DNA of 64,000 nt from Rhyacichthys aspro (GCA_036850595.1 CM072162.1:24473549-24537548); one strand, 5' to 3'; counted from the first letter of the stretch, positions 23,849 through 35,560 are shown. Program-made: numbers and translations. Notes: a model not told the origin generated them from the letters alone.

Positions 23849-26800
23849 AGTGACAGTGATGCGTTCAGGGTCAGCTGGGACACGTCACGAGCCACTCGCT
23901 GCATCGGTTCCATGTGGTTTCCATTTTCCAGAGTCTCCATTAAACCTGAACACAACACATTTAGACCAATCAGAGCTCAGTTAGTCACATGATCAAACCC
24001 ACCCTGCACCACGAGGGGCAAATAAACCCACCCTGAGGGGCAAATAAACCCACCCTGCACCACGAGGGGCAAATAAACCTACCCTGAGGGGCAAATACAC
24101 CCACCCTGCGCCATGAGGGGCAAATTAACCTACCCTGCGCCACGAGGGGCAAATAAACCCACCCTGCACCCAGTGCCACAAGGAGCAATTAAACCCATCC
24201 TGCTCCACGAGGGGCAAATTAACCCACCCTGCTCCACGAGGGGCAAATTAACCCACCCTGCGCCACAAGGGGCAAATTAACTCACACTGGGCCACGAGGG
24301 GCAAATAAACCCACCCTGCGCCCTGAGGGCCAAATAAACCCACCCTGCGCCCTGAGGGGCAAATAAACCCACCCTGCTCCACGAGGGGCAAATAAACCCA
24401 CCCTGCTCCACGAGGGGCAAATAAACCCAACCTGCGCCCTAAGGGGCAAATAAACCTACCCTTCACCACGAGGGGAAAATAAACCCACCCTACACCAGTA
24501 GGGGCAAATTAACCGCCCGGACGATGTAGTGGTAGCAGAAGTGCAGGTAAAGCAGGATTAGGGTTAGGGGCAATTGACGGGGGCAGTTGTCGGGGTATTT
24601 GGGCACTTACCCCGGACGATGGAGTGGTAGGAGAAGTGCAGGTAAAGCAGGAAAAGCAGGTGCAGCACAGACACAGTTCCACAAAGAACCAGACGAGGAC
24701 TTTGTCCCACAGTCCTGGACACCAGCACCAAGACCTGCAAAAACCAGAGCAGAACCGGGTCAGAACCAGCACCAAGACCTGCAAAAACCAGAGCAGAACC
24801 GGGTCAGAACCAGCACCAAGACCTGCAAAAACCAGAGCAGAACCGGGTCAGAACCAGCACCAAGACCTGCAAAAACCAGAGCAGAACCGGGTCAGAACCA
24901 GCACCAAGACCTGCAAAAACCAGAGCAGAACCGGGTCAGAACCAGCATCAAGACCTGCAAAAACCAGAGCAGAACCGGGTCAGAACCAGCACCAAGACCT
25001 GCAAAAACCAGAGCAGAACCGGGTCAGAACCAGCACCAAGACCTGCAAAAACCAGAGCAGAACCGGGTCAGAACCAGCACCAGTCACAGCTGGACCTTTA
25101 TAAATCACACAGGTGGATTTATTATTTCAAATTTACGTCATGAATTAAAGCTCAAGGTTTGACGCAGAGACGGATCATTTACTCCAGACCCTTTAGACCC
25201 AAGTAAGAGTGCATGGGACCGTGTTGGACACACCATCCTGAGCGTGGACAGTATGAGACAGTGGTGGAGTGCATGGGACCGTGTTGGACACACCATCCTG
25301 AGCGTGGACAGTATGAGACAGTGGTGGAGTGCATGGGACCGTGTTGGACACACCATCCTGAGCGTGGACAGTATGAGACAGTGGTGGAGTGCATGGGACC
25401 GTGTTGGACTCACGATCCTGAGCGTGGACAGTATGAGACAGTGGTGGAGTGCATGGGACCGTGTTGGACACACCATCCTGAGCGTGGACAGTATGAGACA
25501 GTGGTGGAGTGCATGGGACCGTGTTGGACACACCATCCTGAGCGTGGACAGTATGAGACAGTGGTGGAGTGCATGGGACCGTGTTGGACACACCATCCTG
25601 AGCGTGGACAGTATGAGACAGTGGTGGAGTGCATGGGACCGTGTTGGACACACCATCCTGAGCGTGGACAGTATGAGACAGTGGTGGAGTGCATGGGACC
25701 GTGTTGGACTCACCATCCTGAGCGTGGACAGTATGAGACAGTGGTGGAGTGCATGGGACCGTGTTGGACTCACCATCCTGAGCGTGGACAGGCCTCCGAT
25801 CAGGACCCAGAGGAAGAAGAACAGGAAGTGGAAGTGGATGTTGTAGGTGACGAACAGAACGATGCAGTGTCCGAATAAACCGTAACCCTGAAAGACAACA
25901 CCAGGACCGGGTCAGGACCAGGCTCAGACCGAGTCAGGACCAGGTCCAAATTGAGAACGCACCAACAGAGCCAGCGTCTGTAGCATCGTGATCTGAGCGT
26001 TCACCAAATACGCCACGAAATAAACCAAACCCGACACAAAGATCCAGTAACCGAAACAGGTCCCGATGGCTGTGCCCATCAGAGTGCCCCCGATCTGAAA
26101 AACCAAAAAAACCCAGCTGAAACCAGGTCAAAACCAACAAAAAACAGGCTAAATTGACTAAAACTGTTCCCAAAATCTGTTAAAATCCAACTAAGACCTG
26201 ATCAAATCCACCTAAAACTCGTCTAACCCTGTAAACGGTGGTTCTTACAATATGAGTGTTGGACGTCTTCATTCCTTGCAGTAAAATGGCGACAAGAGTA
26301 AAGACCAGCATCAGAGGCCCGTACAGCTCACCGGCGATTTTCTGAAACACAACAATCATGTTTTGAACTGAATGTGATTGAAACGTCTGTGGGAGCCGAG
26401 GGTTTACTCAATGTGGGTCATTTTCACAAACCCTTTTAGATTTTCCTGTGACAGAGGGTTATTGCTTTAGCGTGAGATGTTCACCTGAGGGAAGCTGATC
26501 ATTCGAACAGGGATCAGGGACTCCATCAGCCTGAGGACAGATACAAAACCGGGTCAGACCAGAGACAAGAGAAAACCCTAGACCAGACAGGGCCGAGACC
26601 CACCTGGACCGGACCTGAGCCGGCTCCACATCAAAGTACGGACGAAGGATGTCGATGTTCGCATAAAGATTAAAGGCTTTGGACGCCTGCCGCTTCCCTG
26701 CCTCCCAGACCTGCCACACAGGACAAAACCTGATAAATCTGAGGAAAACCTGAATAAAGCTGAGGAAACCCTGTTTCAGTCCATACCTCGTCTGCGACCT

Positions 26801-28494
26801 GTCGTCCCAGTTGACCCTTTAACCCTTTCATTCCCAGGAACTGGTCCTGGTCTGGCTCCGGCTCCTGGGTCTCCTCCTCCTCCTCCTTCATTCTCTGATG
26901 GATCTCTCCCATGTCCTCAAAGCTGGAGCCCGATGTGTCGTCCATGTTCTCCATGTCGATCACCGCCGAGCCGCCGCCCTGAGACCAACATCACTGCATT
27001 GAGTTCACCACAATGCATCAGTAAAAATAGACCATAATGTTTTGTGTCAGAGGAGAACGGCACCAATATGACGTGTCTCTAAACTGAACACGTCTGAATG
27101 CAACAAGTTAAGGAATAATTATTCAATTTATTAAAGCCTTTCAAAACACAACAGAAATTTACATCAATAAAATGTAAAAATAAATAAAACTTGTGAGCCT
27201 GACTGGATTCCAATAAAGAAAGCCAAAGCACCATGGTTTAGACCAGACCTGGGCATTTTAAGGCCCGGGGCCACATCAGGCCCTCGACCCACCCTGTCCG
27301 GCCCTCAGGAGGCTTGTGTCAGAAATGGAATTAATCCAGGAGTGTAGACCATGAACAGTACATAACACAGACATAATACTTTTATTTTGAAGGCACTCGA
27401 AGACTCTTTGCCAATTAGTGTCAACAATAATATAACACCCACTCACCTTTTCACTCTGTTCATAAGCTGCATGTCTGTCAGGTATTAGGCAGGTATTTCT
27501 GTGTGGTGAGGGAAAGCTGGAAAAGACTGTTGTTGTTTAAAGTGTATTATGTGCCTGGTAAACATTGTTGAGGATAAATTCAGATTTCTTGGTTCAGGCT
27601 TTGTTTGGAAGCCACTGCACAGAGGAAGGAGCTTGAGTCATTTTCTCAGGTGTCAGTACACATGTTGAGCCAGGCCTGATTGTAGAACAAAATGAAAAAA
27701 GTGGATCTAAAACAGAGGATGATGTAACTGTAACGGTGGCATACATTTCACATATTTTTGCTTCTAGTTTCAACTTTAAGCAACATTTGTTTTTATTTAA
27801 CATAAGTGAGTTCAATGTGTTGGCCCGGCCCTCCACAAGAGTCCCAGGTTTTAATGTGGCCCTTGGAAAAAAATAATTGCCCAGCCCTGGTTTAGACTGA
27901 TCCAGTCCTGGACCAGCACCACAGAGTCAGATTCCTCAGGTCTGGCAGGTTTTAGAGAATTTAATTAAACCAGGACTAACCGAAGAAGAACCGAGCATAA
28001 TAACAGAAGTTAATGCAGTTAGCTGTTCATCAGAAAAGTATATATTAGCCTGTAAACAGTATAGGTATTAGCCGTTAGCCTGTTAGCTCCACAGATAAAC
28101 AGTATCAATATAGGCATTAGATTATCGTGGACAATATTCATATTAATTTCTCATTCATTTGTTCATATACAAGACTATTTGTCAGTGACTGTCCTGGACA
28201 CATCGATTGCGTGGCCTGTCCGTCCTGGGAGTGAATCTTTCTGTGGTTATGTCTGAGATTTTGCTGGGGGTTTTTTTAAAGTTTTTTTTTTGAGTTGTCT
28301 TGTTCATCCTGGTTGTACATTTACTGTCTTGTTTTTGCGAAGCCCTCTGAGGCACTTATTGTTGCGATATTGGGCTATATAAATGTAATTGAATTGAATT
28401 AGCTTGTTAGCTACGTGTTAGCTCGCACCTGAAGGACGCTCTCCTCGAAGCTTCCCCACGGCTCGCTGCTCCGGTTCCCGGGGCCCGTGGACAT
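23839..28494 (-). CDS. yipf3: Yip1 domain family member 3, Golgi membrane protein (9 exons)
   Basis: Minus-strand exons are 28494-28429, 26978-26787, 26710-26604, 26530-26485, 26341-26249, 26094-25963, 25887-25774, 24734-24611 and 23945-23839, totalling 981 nt, 326 aa plus stop. All phases agree. The N-terminus has an acidic cytosolic region (VIDMENMDDTSGSSFEDMGE, FLGMKGLKGQL) and NIDILRPYFDVEPAQVRSR. The Yip1 membrane domain has about five hydrophobic segments (GELYGPLMLVFTLVAILL, GTLMGTAIGTCFGYW, NAQITMLQTLALL, GGLSTLRM, LLFLLYLHFSYH). These match vertebrate YIPF3 closely; human is about 350 aa, the difference lying mainly at the two ends. YIPF3 partners YIPF4 in the cis-Golgi and supports Golgi structure. 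The C-terminus keeps an NAS glycosylation sequon. Three exon edges (exon 7 donor, exon 8 acceptor, stop codon) are repeated in adjoining minisatellites. A hAT MITE and a LINE/SINE-tail repeat lie in intron 1. Confidence 0.94.
23987..24515. repeat. Minisatellite in yipf3 intron 8
   Basis: About 18 copies of a roughly 29-bp unit with aaataaacccaccctgc and ccacgaggggc modules. It lies between exons 8 and 9 and does not copy either edge. Confidence 0.93.
24721..25085 (-). repeat. yipf3: 44-bp minisatellite spanning the acceptor of yipf3 exon 8
   Basis: Eight 44-bp units. On the minus strand each contains TTTTTGCAG|GTCTTGGTGCTG, the real acceptor plus the first coding bases of exon 8 (exon starts at 24734). 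One unit has a single change (gcatcaagac). The period is not a multiple of three. Confidence 0.95.
25209..25795 (-). repeat. yipf3: 60-bp minisatellite spanning the donor of yipf3 exon 7
   Basis: Ten near-identical 60-bp units. On the minus strand each holds the last exon 7 bases (CTGTCCACGCTCAGGATG) and a GT: GTGAGT in three units including the genuine donor at 25773, GTGTGT in the rest. The reading frame of exon 7 stays open through all units down to 25138. Confidence 0.96.
27244..27889. mobile_element. hAT-type MITE in yipf3 intron 1
   Basis: 646 bp starting CAGACCTGGGC and ending GCCCAGCCCTG, imperfect inverted ends with the ggcccgg/gtggccc interior common to Charlie-like hAT elements. 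Flanked by a perfect 8-bp target duplication GTTTAGAC (27236-27243 and 27890-27897). No transposase frame. Confidence 0.88.
28173..28400 (+). repeat. Dispersed LINE/SINE-tail-like repeat, copy 2
   Basis: Same order of words as 22745-23008 (gactatttgtcagtgac, ggcctgtccgtcctgggagt, tattgggctatataaat) ending in GAATTGAATT. It ends 29 bases from the yipf3 exon 1 donor. Confidence 0.65.
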
Positions 28495-28690
28495 GTCTCC
28501 GGCCGCGGGTCTCAGTCTGGCGCTGGGTCACGGTCAAAGGCTTTTAAAAAACCTCCAAAATCCTTTGAAAACCTTCAAACCTTCCAGACCCGGGTATTTG
28601 TTTGGGCTCCGCGCTGACGTCACTGCGGAGTAAGCAACGTGGCGCGGAGGTATCGCGAGATCTACCTCTCCGCCATTTCACAGTAAATAA
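28495..28690 (-). promoter_or_regulatory. yipf3: yipf3 promoter with CRE, TCTCGCG and YY1-like motifs
   Basis: CpG-rich sequence just upstream of the yipf3 ATG. It contains a full palindromic CRE TGACGTCA (28615-28622), TATCGCGAGA (28651-28660, one base from the TCTCGCGAGA element of housekeeping promoters) and CCGCCATTT (28671-28679, YY1-like). No TATA box is needed for such promoters. Motifs are seen; use is inferred. Confidence 0.55.
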
Positions 28691-28692
28691 AG

Positions 28693-29310
<618 letters not shown>

Positions 29311-29314
29311 AAGC

Positions 29315-29320
29315 TTTATT
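29315..29320 (-). terminator. tspan14: Candidate polyadenylation signal of tspan14
   Basis: AATAAA on the minus strand about 1.1 kb past the stop codon. If used, the 3' UTR contains both minisatellites at 29416-30447. Confidence 0.4.
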
Positions 29321-29415
29321 CATTTTATCAAAAACATAAGAATAAAAATCATCACAAAATAAAACATCATCAATAAAAACTCACACACAGTCACACAGTC
29401 CTGAGCCTCCTATCA

Positions 29416-30082
29416 AGTCTAAACCAGGTCTAAACCAGGTCTAAACCAGGACTAAACCAGGTCTAAACCAGGTCTAAACCAGGTCTAAACCAGGACTTAA
29501 CCAGGTCTAAACCAGGACTAAACCAGGTCTAAACCAGGACTTAACCAGGTCTAAATCAGGTCTAAACCAGGACTAAATCAGGTCTAAACCAGGTCTAAAC
29601 CAGGACTAAACCAGGTCTAAACCAGGACTAAACCAGGTCTAAACCAGGACTTAACCAGGTCTAAACCAGGTCTAAACCAGGACTTAATCAGTTCTAAACC
29701 AGGAACTAAACCAGGTCTAAACCAGGTCTAAACCAGGACTAAACCAGGTCTAAACCAGTTCTAAACCAGGAACTAAACCAGGTCTAAACCAGGACTTAAC
29801 TAGGTCTAAACCAGGTCTAAACCAAGTCTAAACTAGGTCTAACCCAGGACTTAACCAGGTCTAAACCAGGACTAAACCAGGTCTAAACCAGTTCTAAACC
29901 AGGACTTAACCAGGTCTAAACCAGGACTAAACCAGGTCTAAACCAGTTCTAAACCAGGAACTAAACCAGGTCTAAACCAGGACTTAACCAGGACTAAACC
30001 AGGACTAAACCAGTTCTAAACCAGGTCTAAACCAGGACTTAACTAGGTCTAAACCAGGTCTAAACCAGGTCTAAACCAGGTC
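29416..30082. repeat. 12-bp ggtctaaaccag minisatellite downstream of tspan14 stop
   Basis: About 55 imperfect copies of ggtctaaaccag and ggactaaaccag, the same word family as 9893-10240. Confidence 0.95.
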
Positions 30083-30143
30083 TGAACACACATTCATTTT
30101 TTCATCCAGGGATGCTTCAAGTCTAATTCCTCAGGGGACTTTA

Positions 30144-30447
30144 GTAGACCTCAGAAGTCCTCCAAAACCCTCAGTAGACCTCAGAAGTCCTCCAAAACCC
30201 TCAGTAGACCTCAGAAGCCCACCAAAACCCTCAGTAGACCTCAGAAGTCCTCCAAAACCCTCAGTAGACCTCAGAAGTCCACCAAAACCCTCAGTAGACC
30301 TCAGAAGTCCTCCAAAACCCTCAGTAGACCTCAGAAGTCCACCAAAACCCTCAGTAGACCTCAGAAGTCCTCCAAAACCCTCAGTAGACCTCAGAAGTCC
30401 TCCAAAACCCTCAGTAGACCTCAGAAGTCCTCCAAAACCCTCAGTAG
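30144..30447 (-). repeat. tspan14: 30-bp minisatellite touching the tspan14 stop codon
   Basis: Ten copies of a 30-bp unit containing cctcagtagacctcagaagt. The word tcagtag(a/g)cc is the complement of the final codons and stop (GGCC TAC TGA), so the array starts inside the coding end and repeats it through the 3' UTR. Confidence 0.92.
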
Positions 30448-33400
30448 GCCGGTTGCCGGATATGGTTGATCTGGACTTTGTAGATATCAGTGATCAGAGT
30501 CCGGGCCAAAAAGATCCCCAGCATCTAGAACAGATCCAGAGACTGACTTAAACCGGAACCAAACTGTGTTAAACCAGAGCAGGACCAAGATCTGGACCAG
30601 ACCTAGACCAAGTGAAACCAAGATAAGACCAGCCCCCACGACGGAAACAGGACTCACCTGTAAAACTGAGACCGCCACAAAGACCAGAGCCACCGAGATC
30701 AGGTTCCCAGGTAACCACTGCTCCAGAGCCGAGAGACAGCCTCGAGTCCAGATCAAGTCCTGCAAGTCCTTCTGCAAGACCAGACAAGACCAGGCTTAGA
30801 CCAGAGTTAGACCTGGGTTAGACCAGGGTTAGACCAGGGTTAGACCAGGGTTAGACCTGGGTTAGACCAGGGTTAGACCAGAGTTAGACCAGGGTCAGAC
30901 CAGGGTTAGACCAGGGTCAGACCAGGGTTAGACCAGGGTCAGACCAGGGTTAGACCTGGGTTAGACCAGGGTTAGACCAGAGTTAGACCAGGGTCAGACC
31001 AGGGTTAGACCAGGGTCAGACCAGGGTTAGACCTGGGTTAGACCAGAGTTAGACCAGGGTCAGACCAGGGTTAGACCTGGGTTTGCCGACAAAAACAAAA
31101 TACTTTTCAGAATATTAAACTTTTTGGTTGGTGGTTCTGTTTTAAACTCAATCTTCTCCTGAAATGTGTGAAATATTCCAACATTTTTATGAATCAGGTT
31201 TCAACAAAAGAGACTTACCTTTGGTTTGTTCCTGACGTCGTATCCACACTGAGTGTTCACCACAGAGTCCTGACAGACGGATAAAAACTGGATCAGACAA
31301 GTTTACACAAGGTCTATATATAGGATTTCACAAGTTTTACATCTGAACTTTAAATGGATTTTCACAAGTGTTAGATGTAGTTTTAGCCGTATTTGGTCCA
31401 GTTCTATCGGAATAACAGCTGGTTCTATTAGTACCAGAAGTGGTTTTGTCAGGACTCACCGCAGGGTCAGGGATGCAACAGGAGAAGGGGACTCCACACC
31501 TCTCTCTGGACGGGTTGGTCCTGTTGCAGCTGAAGTACTGGTTCTGGTCCCAGTCCTCGGGCCCCTGGGCCCCGCAGCACCAGTTCTGTTAGAGCAAGAC
31601 CGGACTGAACCAGAGCCAGACCGGACTGAACCAGGGCCAGACTAGAGGTAAGATCGGGCCTAAAAAATCCAGCCCGACCCAACCCAGGCCCGCGGGCATT
31701 AAAGCCCGACCCAGCCCGAGCCCGAACAATTAACTTGATTTGCAGGCCCGAGCCCGAAGCAAACCCGAAATTTCAATTTATCCCATAGTATTTTTGGCAG
31801 AAAAAAACGCAAGATTTCTTAAGGTTAAAATAATCTACATATTTTTATGATCATGATAAATGCATCTGCACAACGAAATAACGCTGGAACACAGAATAAG
31901 AGGCCAGACAAAGAGAGTGAAAGAGAGATCTTGATGCGCACTCGCTTAATTACGCGGAAAAATACTGCAGCCCACTAGGCTTTAAATAGAATAATGCAAA
32001 TCAAATAAATGGGAAAAGATATATGAAATTGTTATTTCTATAGTTTTGTTTAAACGAAATTTAAAATAAAAGTATACATTTTTATAAACATATATTTATT
32101 AAAAAAAAGTCAGCGAGAGAGAAGCCCGGCCCGACCCGACCCGAACGTAATGATTGACATTTTAGGCCCGACTCGACCTGAATTTCAGGCCGGGTCGGGC
32201 TCTGACTCGGGCTTAAGATCTTACCTCTAGGCCAGACCGGACTGAACCAGGGCCAGACCGGACTGAACCAGGGCCAGACCGGACTGAACCAGGGCCAGAC
32301 CGGACTGAACCAGGGCCAGACCGGACTGAACCAGAGCCAGACCGGACTTAACCAGAGCCAAAAAAAGTAGAATGACAGTCATGTCACATGACTGTCATTC
32401 TACTTTTTTTGTATCTTTTACCATTTTTCATTTTTTCTGTGTTAAAACTGTTCCCACTTTAAAATGCGTTGCTATGGTTGCTAAGGAGTGGCCCACTCTA
32501 GATTCTGTCTCTTCAAAACGCTTCTGTTTCAGCCCTTTTCACTTCCACAAATTATATTATAAAAAGATTTAAAGAGATTTTTGTGCGCTTTCAGATAATG
32601 TCACTTCAAAATGTGACTTTTACAGCTTTGTGATTCAGTAAATCTGAATTAGAACTTCAAGTCCAGTCTAAACCTGTCCCAGTCCGGTCTGTACCTGGGT
32701 CTGCAGAGAGTCCAGGAGGTTCTGCAGGTCAAGTCCAGTCTAAACCTGTCCCAGTCCGGTCTGTACCTGGGTCTGCAGAGAGTCCAGGAGGTTCTGCAGG
32801 TCCAGGTCATCTCTGTAGGCCTTAATGTTGTTTAAAAAGAATGTGTTGATCCAGTCGTACACGTGGTTCTGGAAAACAAAGACCAGGACCACGACCAGGA
32901 CTTCTCCCAAAAAGATCAGGCCCACCATTGATGAGAACTGTACAAGACCAAAGAAAGAGCAGGTAGAACCACTTTGAGCAGGACCAGAAAGATCAAGGAG
33001 AACTGAAATAAACAGGGTTAACACCAGAAAAAGACTCGCAAAAATGGCTCTGAACAGGTTTACAACAAAGAAGAAAAGAATATAAGACCTATGATTGAAA
33101 TGAGCAGGGTTTTAACTGGTTTAAAACAGAAAACAAAGAAATCAGTTTTAAAGTGGAATAAAGAACAGAAAAAGGAGGGAAAAGCTGCTCTAAGACTGTA
33201 CTGGAATTAATTTTTAAGAATTTAATATAAATATGACGCACAGCTTTGAGCAGACACAGGTTTTCTCTCAGAGCTCCGATGCAGCCGGTGAAGCCCAGAA
33301 CAAACATCACGGCTCCAGACACGAGGACCACCCAGACTGGGTCAAAACCATGGAGCCGGGTCAGCAGGCTCAGGTCCTGCAGAACGCCCTGGGACAGAGG

Positions 33401-34292
33401 GAACCGGGTCAGAACCAGAACAAGGTCCTTCTGCTGCTTTTACTCATGTTTTGCTGCCTTTGTGTTTTTCATGTGAGGTATTAGCTTGTTGTTTTTTTTT
33501 TAGTTTTTAGTTTTTAAAAAAAAAATCTTTTTTGCGTTTTATTTTTTAATGGCAACATAAATGTAAAACCACGACTAAGACTGAGTTGTGGCCTTTGGTC
33601 ATTTTTTTTGTTTTTGTTTAATACTGAGTATTTCATGTCTTTAAATTTGTTTTGTTCTATTTTATGACTGGAATATCACAGAACTGTGTTTTTAACATGT
33701 GTAAACATGAAAGGTGTCATTAATAAAGTGATCGGTCCAGAACAGACACTTTGTTTGTGCTGATGGTTCTAGAACAAATCGAGTCAGAACCGTGTAAGGC
33801 TCAGGTCCGGGACTTACATACCTGTATTTGCATAAATAATACTCTGATTTCACAATATTCAGTGTATGTTTGTACTTATTTCAGAGGTGCACCATTTCAC
33901 TCCAGTTTAAATAAATAATCACTAAATATTAATAAATCTCAGGTGTATTTATATTCAGATTATAAATAACACAGTAGTACCTTTTCGCTCCAGGCCCAGA
34001 GTCCTGCTGCGATGAGAGCGCCTCCTAAAAACTGAAGACAGACAAATATTCACAGGTTTATATTTATTGTGACTGTGGTTAATGCAGTTGAGAGCAAAAC
34101 TCAACAGGAAACTGGTTTTATTCTGCGTCAGAACAGGAACAGCATTAGTATGAACAAGAACAAAGTCAACAGAGAATTTAATAGTAAGTCAGATTTAAAT
34201 CTGATACAGACCCAAAAGATGATGTTGTAGCTGAACATGAGGTATTTATAACAACAGCTGACCTCTGCGTTCTCATATCTGTAATAATACAT
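30441..34292 (-). CDS. tspan14: TspanC8-class tetraspanin, closest to Tspan14 (8 coding exons)
   Basis: Minus-strand coding exons are 34292-34212, 34031-33981, 33388-33242, 32937-32767, 31585-31460, 31269-31219, 30771-30658 and 30524-30441, totalling 825 nt, 274 aa plus stop, with every junction in phase 0. The start ATG directly follows an acceptor, so exon 1 is untranslated (it ends at 34911 with donor gtgagt). The first coding exon (YKYLMFSYNIIFW) matches Tspan14 better than Tspan5 or Tspan17. The large loop runs from YRDDLDLQNL through CCG, GPEDWD, CGVPFSCC, NTQCGYDV and TRGC. It holds eight cysteines, the defining trait of TspanC8 members that bind ADAM10 and control its exit from the ER and its substrate choice. 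TM4 is followed by a short tail ending in RQPAY. Paralogue assignment rests on memory, so Tspan14 is likely but not certain. Intron 5 begins with a 72-bp duplication of the exon 5 donor, and a 30-bp array starts at the stop codon. Confidence 0.88.
30798..31083. repeat. Minisatellite accagggttag in tspan14 intron
   Basis: About 25 copies of an 11-bp unit alternating accagggttag, acctgggttag and accagggtcag, between exons 30771 and 31219. Confidence 0.93.
31600..32358. repeat. 20-bp minisatellite ccagaccggactgaaccagg, interrupted by a hAT MITE
   Basis: Two or three units at 31600-31642 and six to seven at 32230-32358 belong to one array split by the element at 31643-32229, whose target duplication GGCCAGAC is part of the unit. 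Confidence 0.9.
31643..32229. mobile_element. hAT-type MITE inserted in a minisatellite
   Basis: 587 bp with inverted termini TAGAGGTAAGATC, subterminal cccgaccc/gggtcggg runs, and perfect 8-bp target duplication GGCCAGAC (31635-31642, 32230-32237). No coding capacity. Confidence 0.9.
32359..32411. repeat. Perfect 53-bp palindrome
   Basis: Two 26-base arms (left arm ends GACAGTCATGT) pair without mismatch around a single C at 32385. It directly follows the minisatellite and lies in tspan14 intron 5. Confidence 0.93.
32657..32800 (-). repeat. tspan14: 72-bp tandem duplication of tspan14 exon 5 donor
   Basis: Two identical 72-bp copies (32657-32728, 32729-32800). Each contains 34 bases of exon 5 end (plus strand ctgggtctgcagagagtcca) and the donor region (minus GTACAG). 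The real exon ends at 32767. Confidence 0.93.
33389..33980. other. tspan14 intron 3
   Basis: Unique AT-rich intron sequence with poly-T stretches; nothing else recognised. Confidence 0.6.
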
Positions 34293-34910
34293 CTGTGAAA
34301 CAAAATAAACACACAACAGATTAGAACTGTATCTGACAGCAGTTCTCATCTGGAATATACTTAAATACAGACTCGTACAACAGGAAAACAGAGTCATATC
34401 TGTTATAATAAACACAGTCTGGACAGTTTACTATCAAATTAAAGGTTTTAAACAGCAGCAGAAATAGTTTTATGTCTGTAAGGTTTGTAATAAAGTTGTA
34501 GTTTCAGTACTGCTTGTTGTCAATTATAAAAACCTACATTTGAACTTTATCAGATTCATTTATTGATATACTCAGTTACAGAGGCTGAGTTTATCATCAG
34601 AAACAGTAAAAAAAAAAAATTCTGCAGAAGTCACACTCTGAGCGAGTTTCACACACTTCATTCACTTTTATTCGACTTTATTAAAGGATAGTATTTTTTG
34701 GCTCGGGGTCAATGAGACCATGCTCTGTGTGTCTTTTTACTAATACTTTAATAAAGTTTAACAAACTTTTTACGGAGTTTAGATCAACTTTAGACCGAGT
34801 TTCTATTTGTTTCGGAGTCAAACAAGAGCTAACGGTCTTCACTGTTTATAACGGGGCTAATGCTAACAGAGCTTAAGCTAAGAGAGAGGCTAAACGCGGG
34901 AAACACTCAC

Positions 34911-35060
34911 CTCTCGGAAATAATTCCAGAGTATATATTGTCTGATTAAAACAATCAAAACGATAACGAAATAATACCAAACAAAAACCCAGCCGCGGCG
35001 TAAAATAAGGCACTTCCGCTTCTGCGTTCACGCATTTCACAACACTTCCGGTGCAATTTG
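34911..35060 (-). promoter_or_regulatory. tspan14: tspan14 untranslated exon 1 and promoter with paired ETS sites
   Basis: A donor gtgagt on the minus strand ends an untranslated exon at 34911. Upstream lie two ETS/GABPA-like sites, CACTTCCGC (35011-35019) and CACTTCCGG (35043-35051), usual for TATA-less promoters. The transcription start is inferred to lie near 35000-35050. Confidence 0.5.
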
Positions 35061-35280
35061 CTTCAGAATAAAAGCATCAACTTTTCTCTGAAGTCTTCGG
35101 TGTAGCTTACAAATCAAGAGAAAAATGTGATCAGACCAGTTTCCGACTCCTCCACGCGGTGGCGCTCTGAGATACAGACTGTGGTTGGCCTCCTGCTGTA
35201 GTTCAGTTCTGTTCCAGCAGGGGGCGTCGTACACTGCAGACAAACAGAATCTGTTGGTCCTGGATTGGACACTGTGGTTC

Positions 35281-35560
35281 AATCAATCAAACTTTATTTA
35301 TATGCTTTTTTTTTTTTTGCTTGATACAACTCAAGGTACTTAATACATAAAATAAATTAAAATAAAATAATTAAACACAATATTTACAGTTACAGTTTTA
35401 AAACAATGGTTTCTTTGTTTTACCTTATTTTACTCAAAAACATAATCAAGTAAAACAGAGTAAAACAAATATATAAAATAAATAAGTAAATAAATCAAAG
35501 TAAGTCAGATAAAACAAACCATTTATAAAACACTACATTAGAAAGACTTAATAAATACAT
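35281..35560 (-). repeat. Possible degenerate non-LTR tail
   Basis: Begins atcaatcaaactttatttat, the complement of a common fish LINE/SINE 3' end, then becomes AT-rich. No full element or duplication is seen. Confidence 0.35.

Noticed and set aside
25209..25795. CRISPR-like regular array
   Set aside because: Units are continuous 60-bp tandem copies without variable spacers, in a vertebrate intron.
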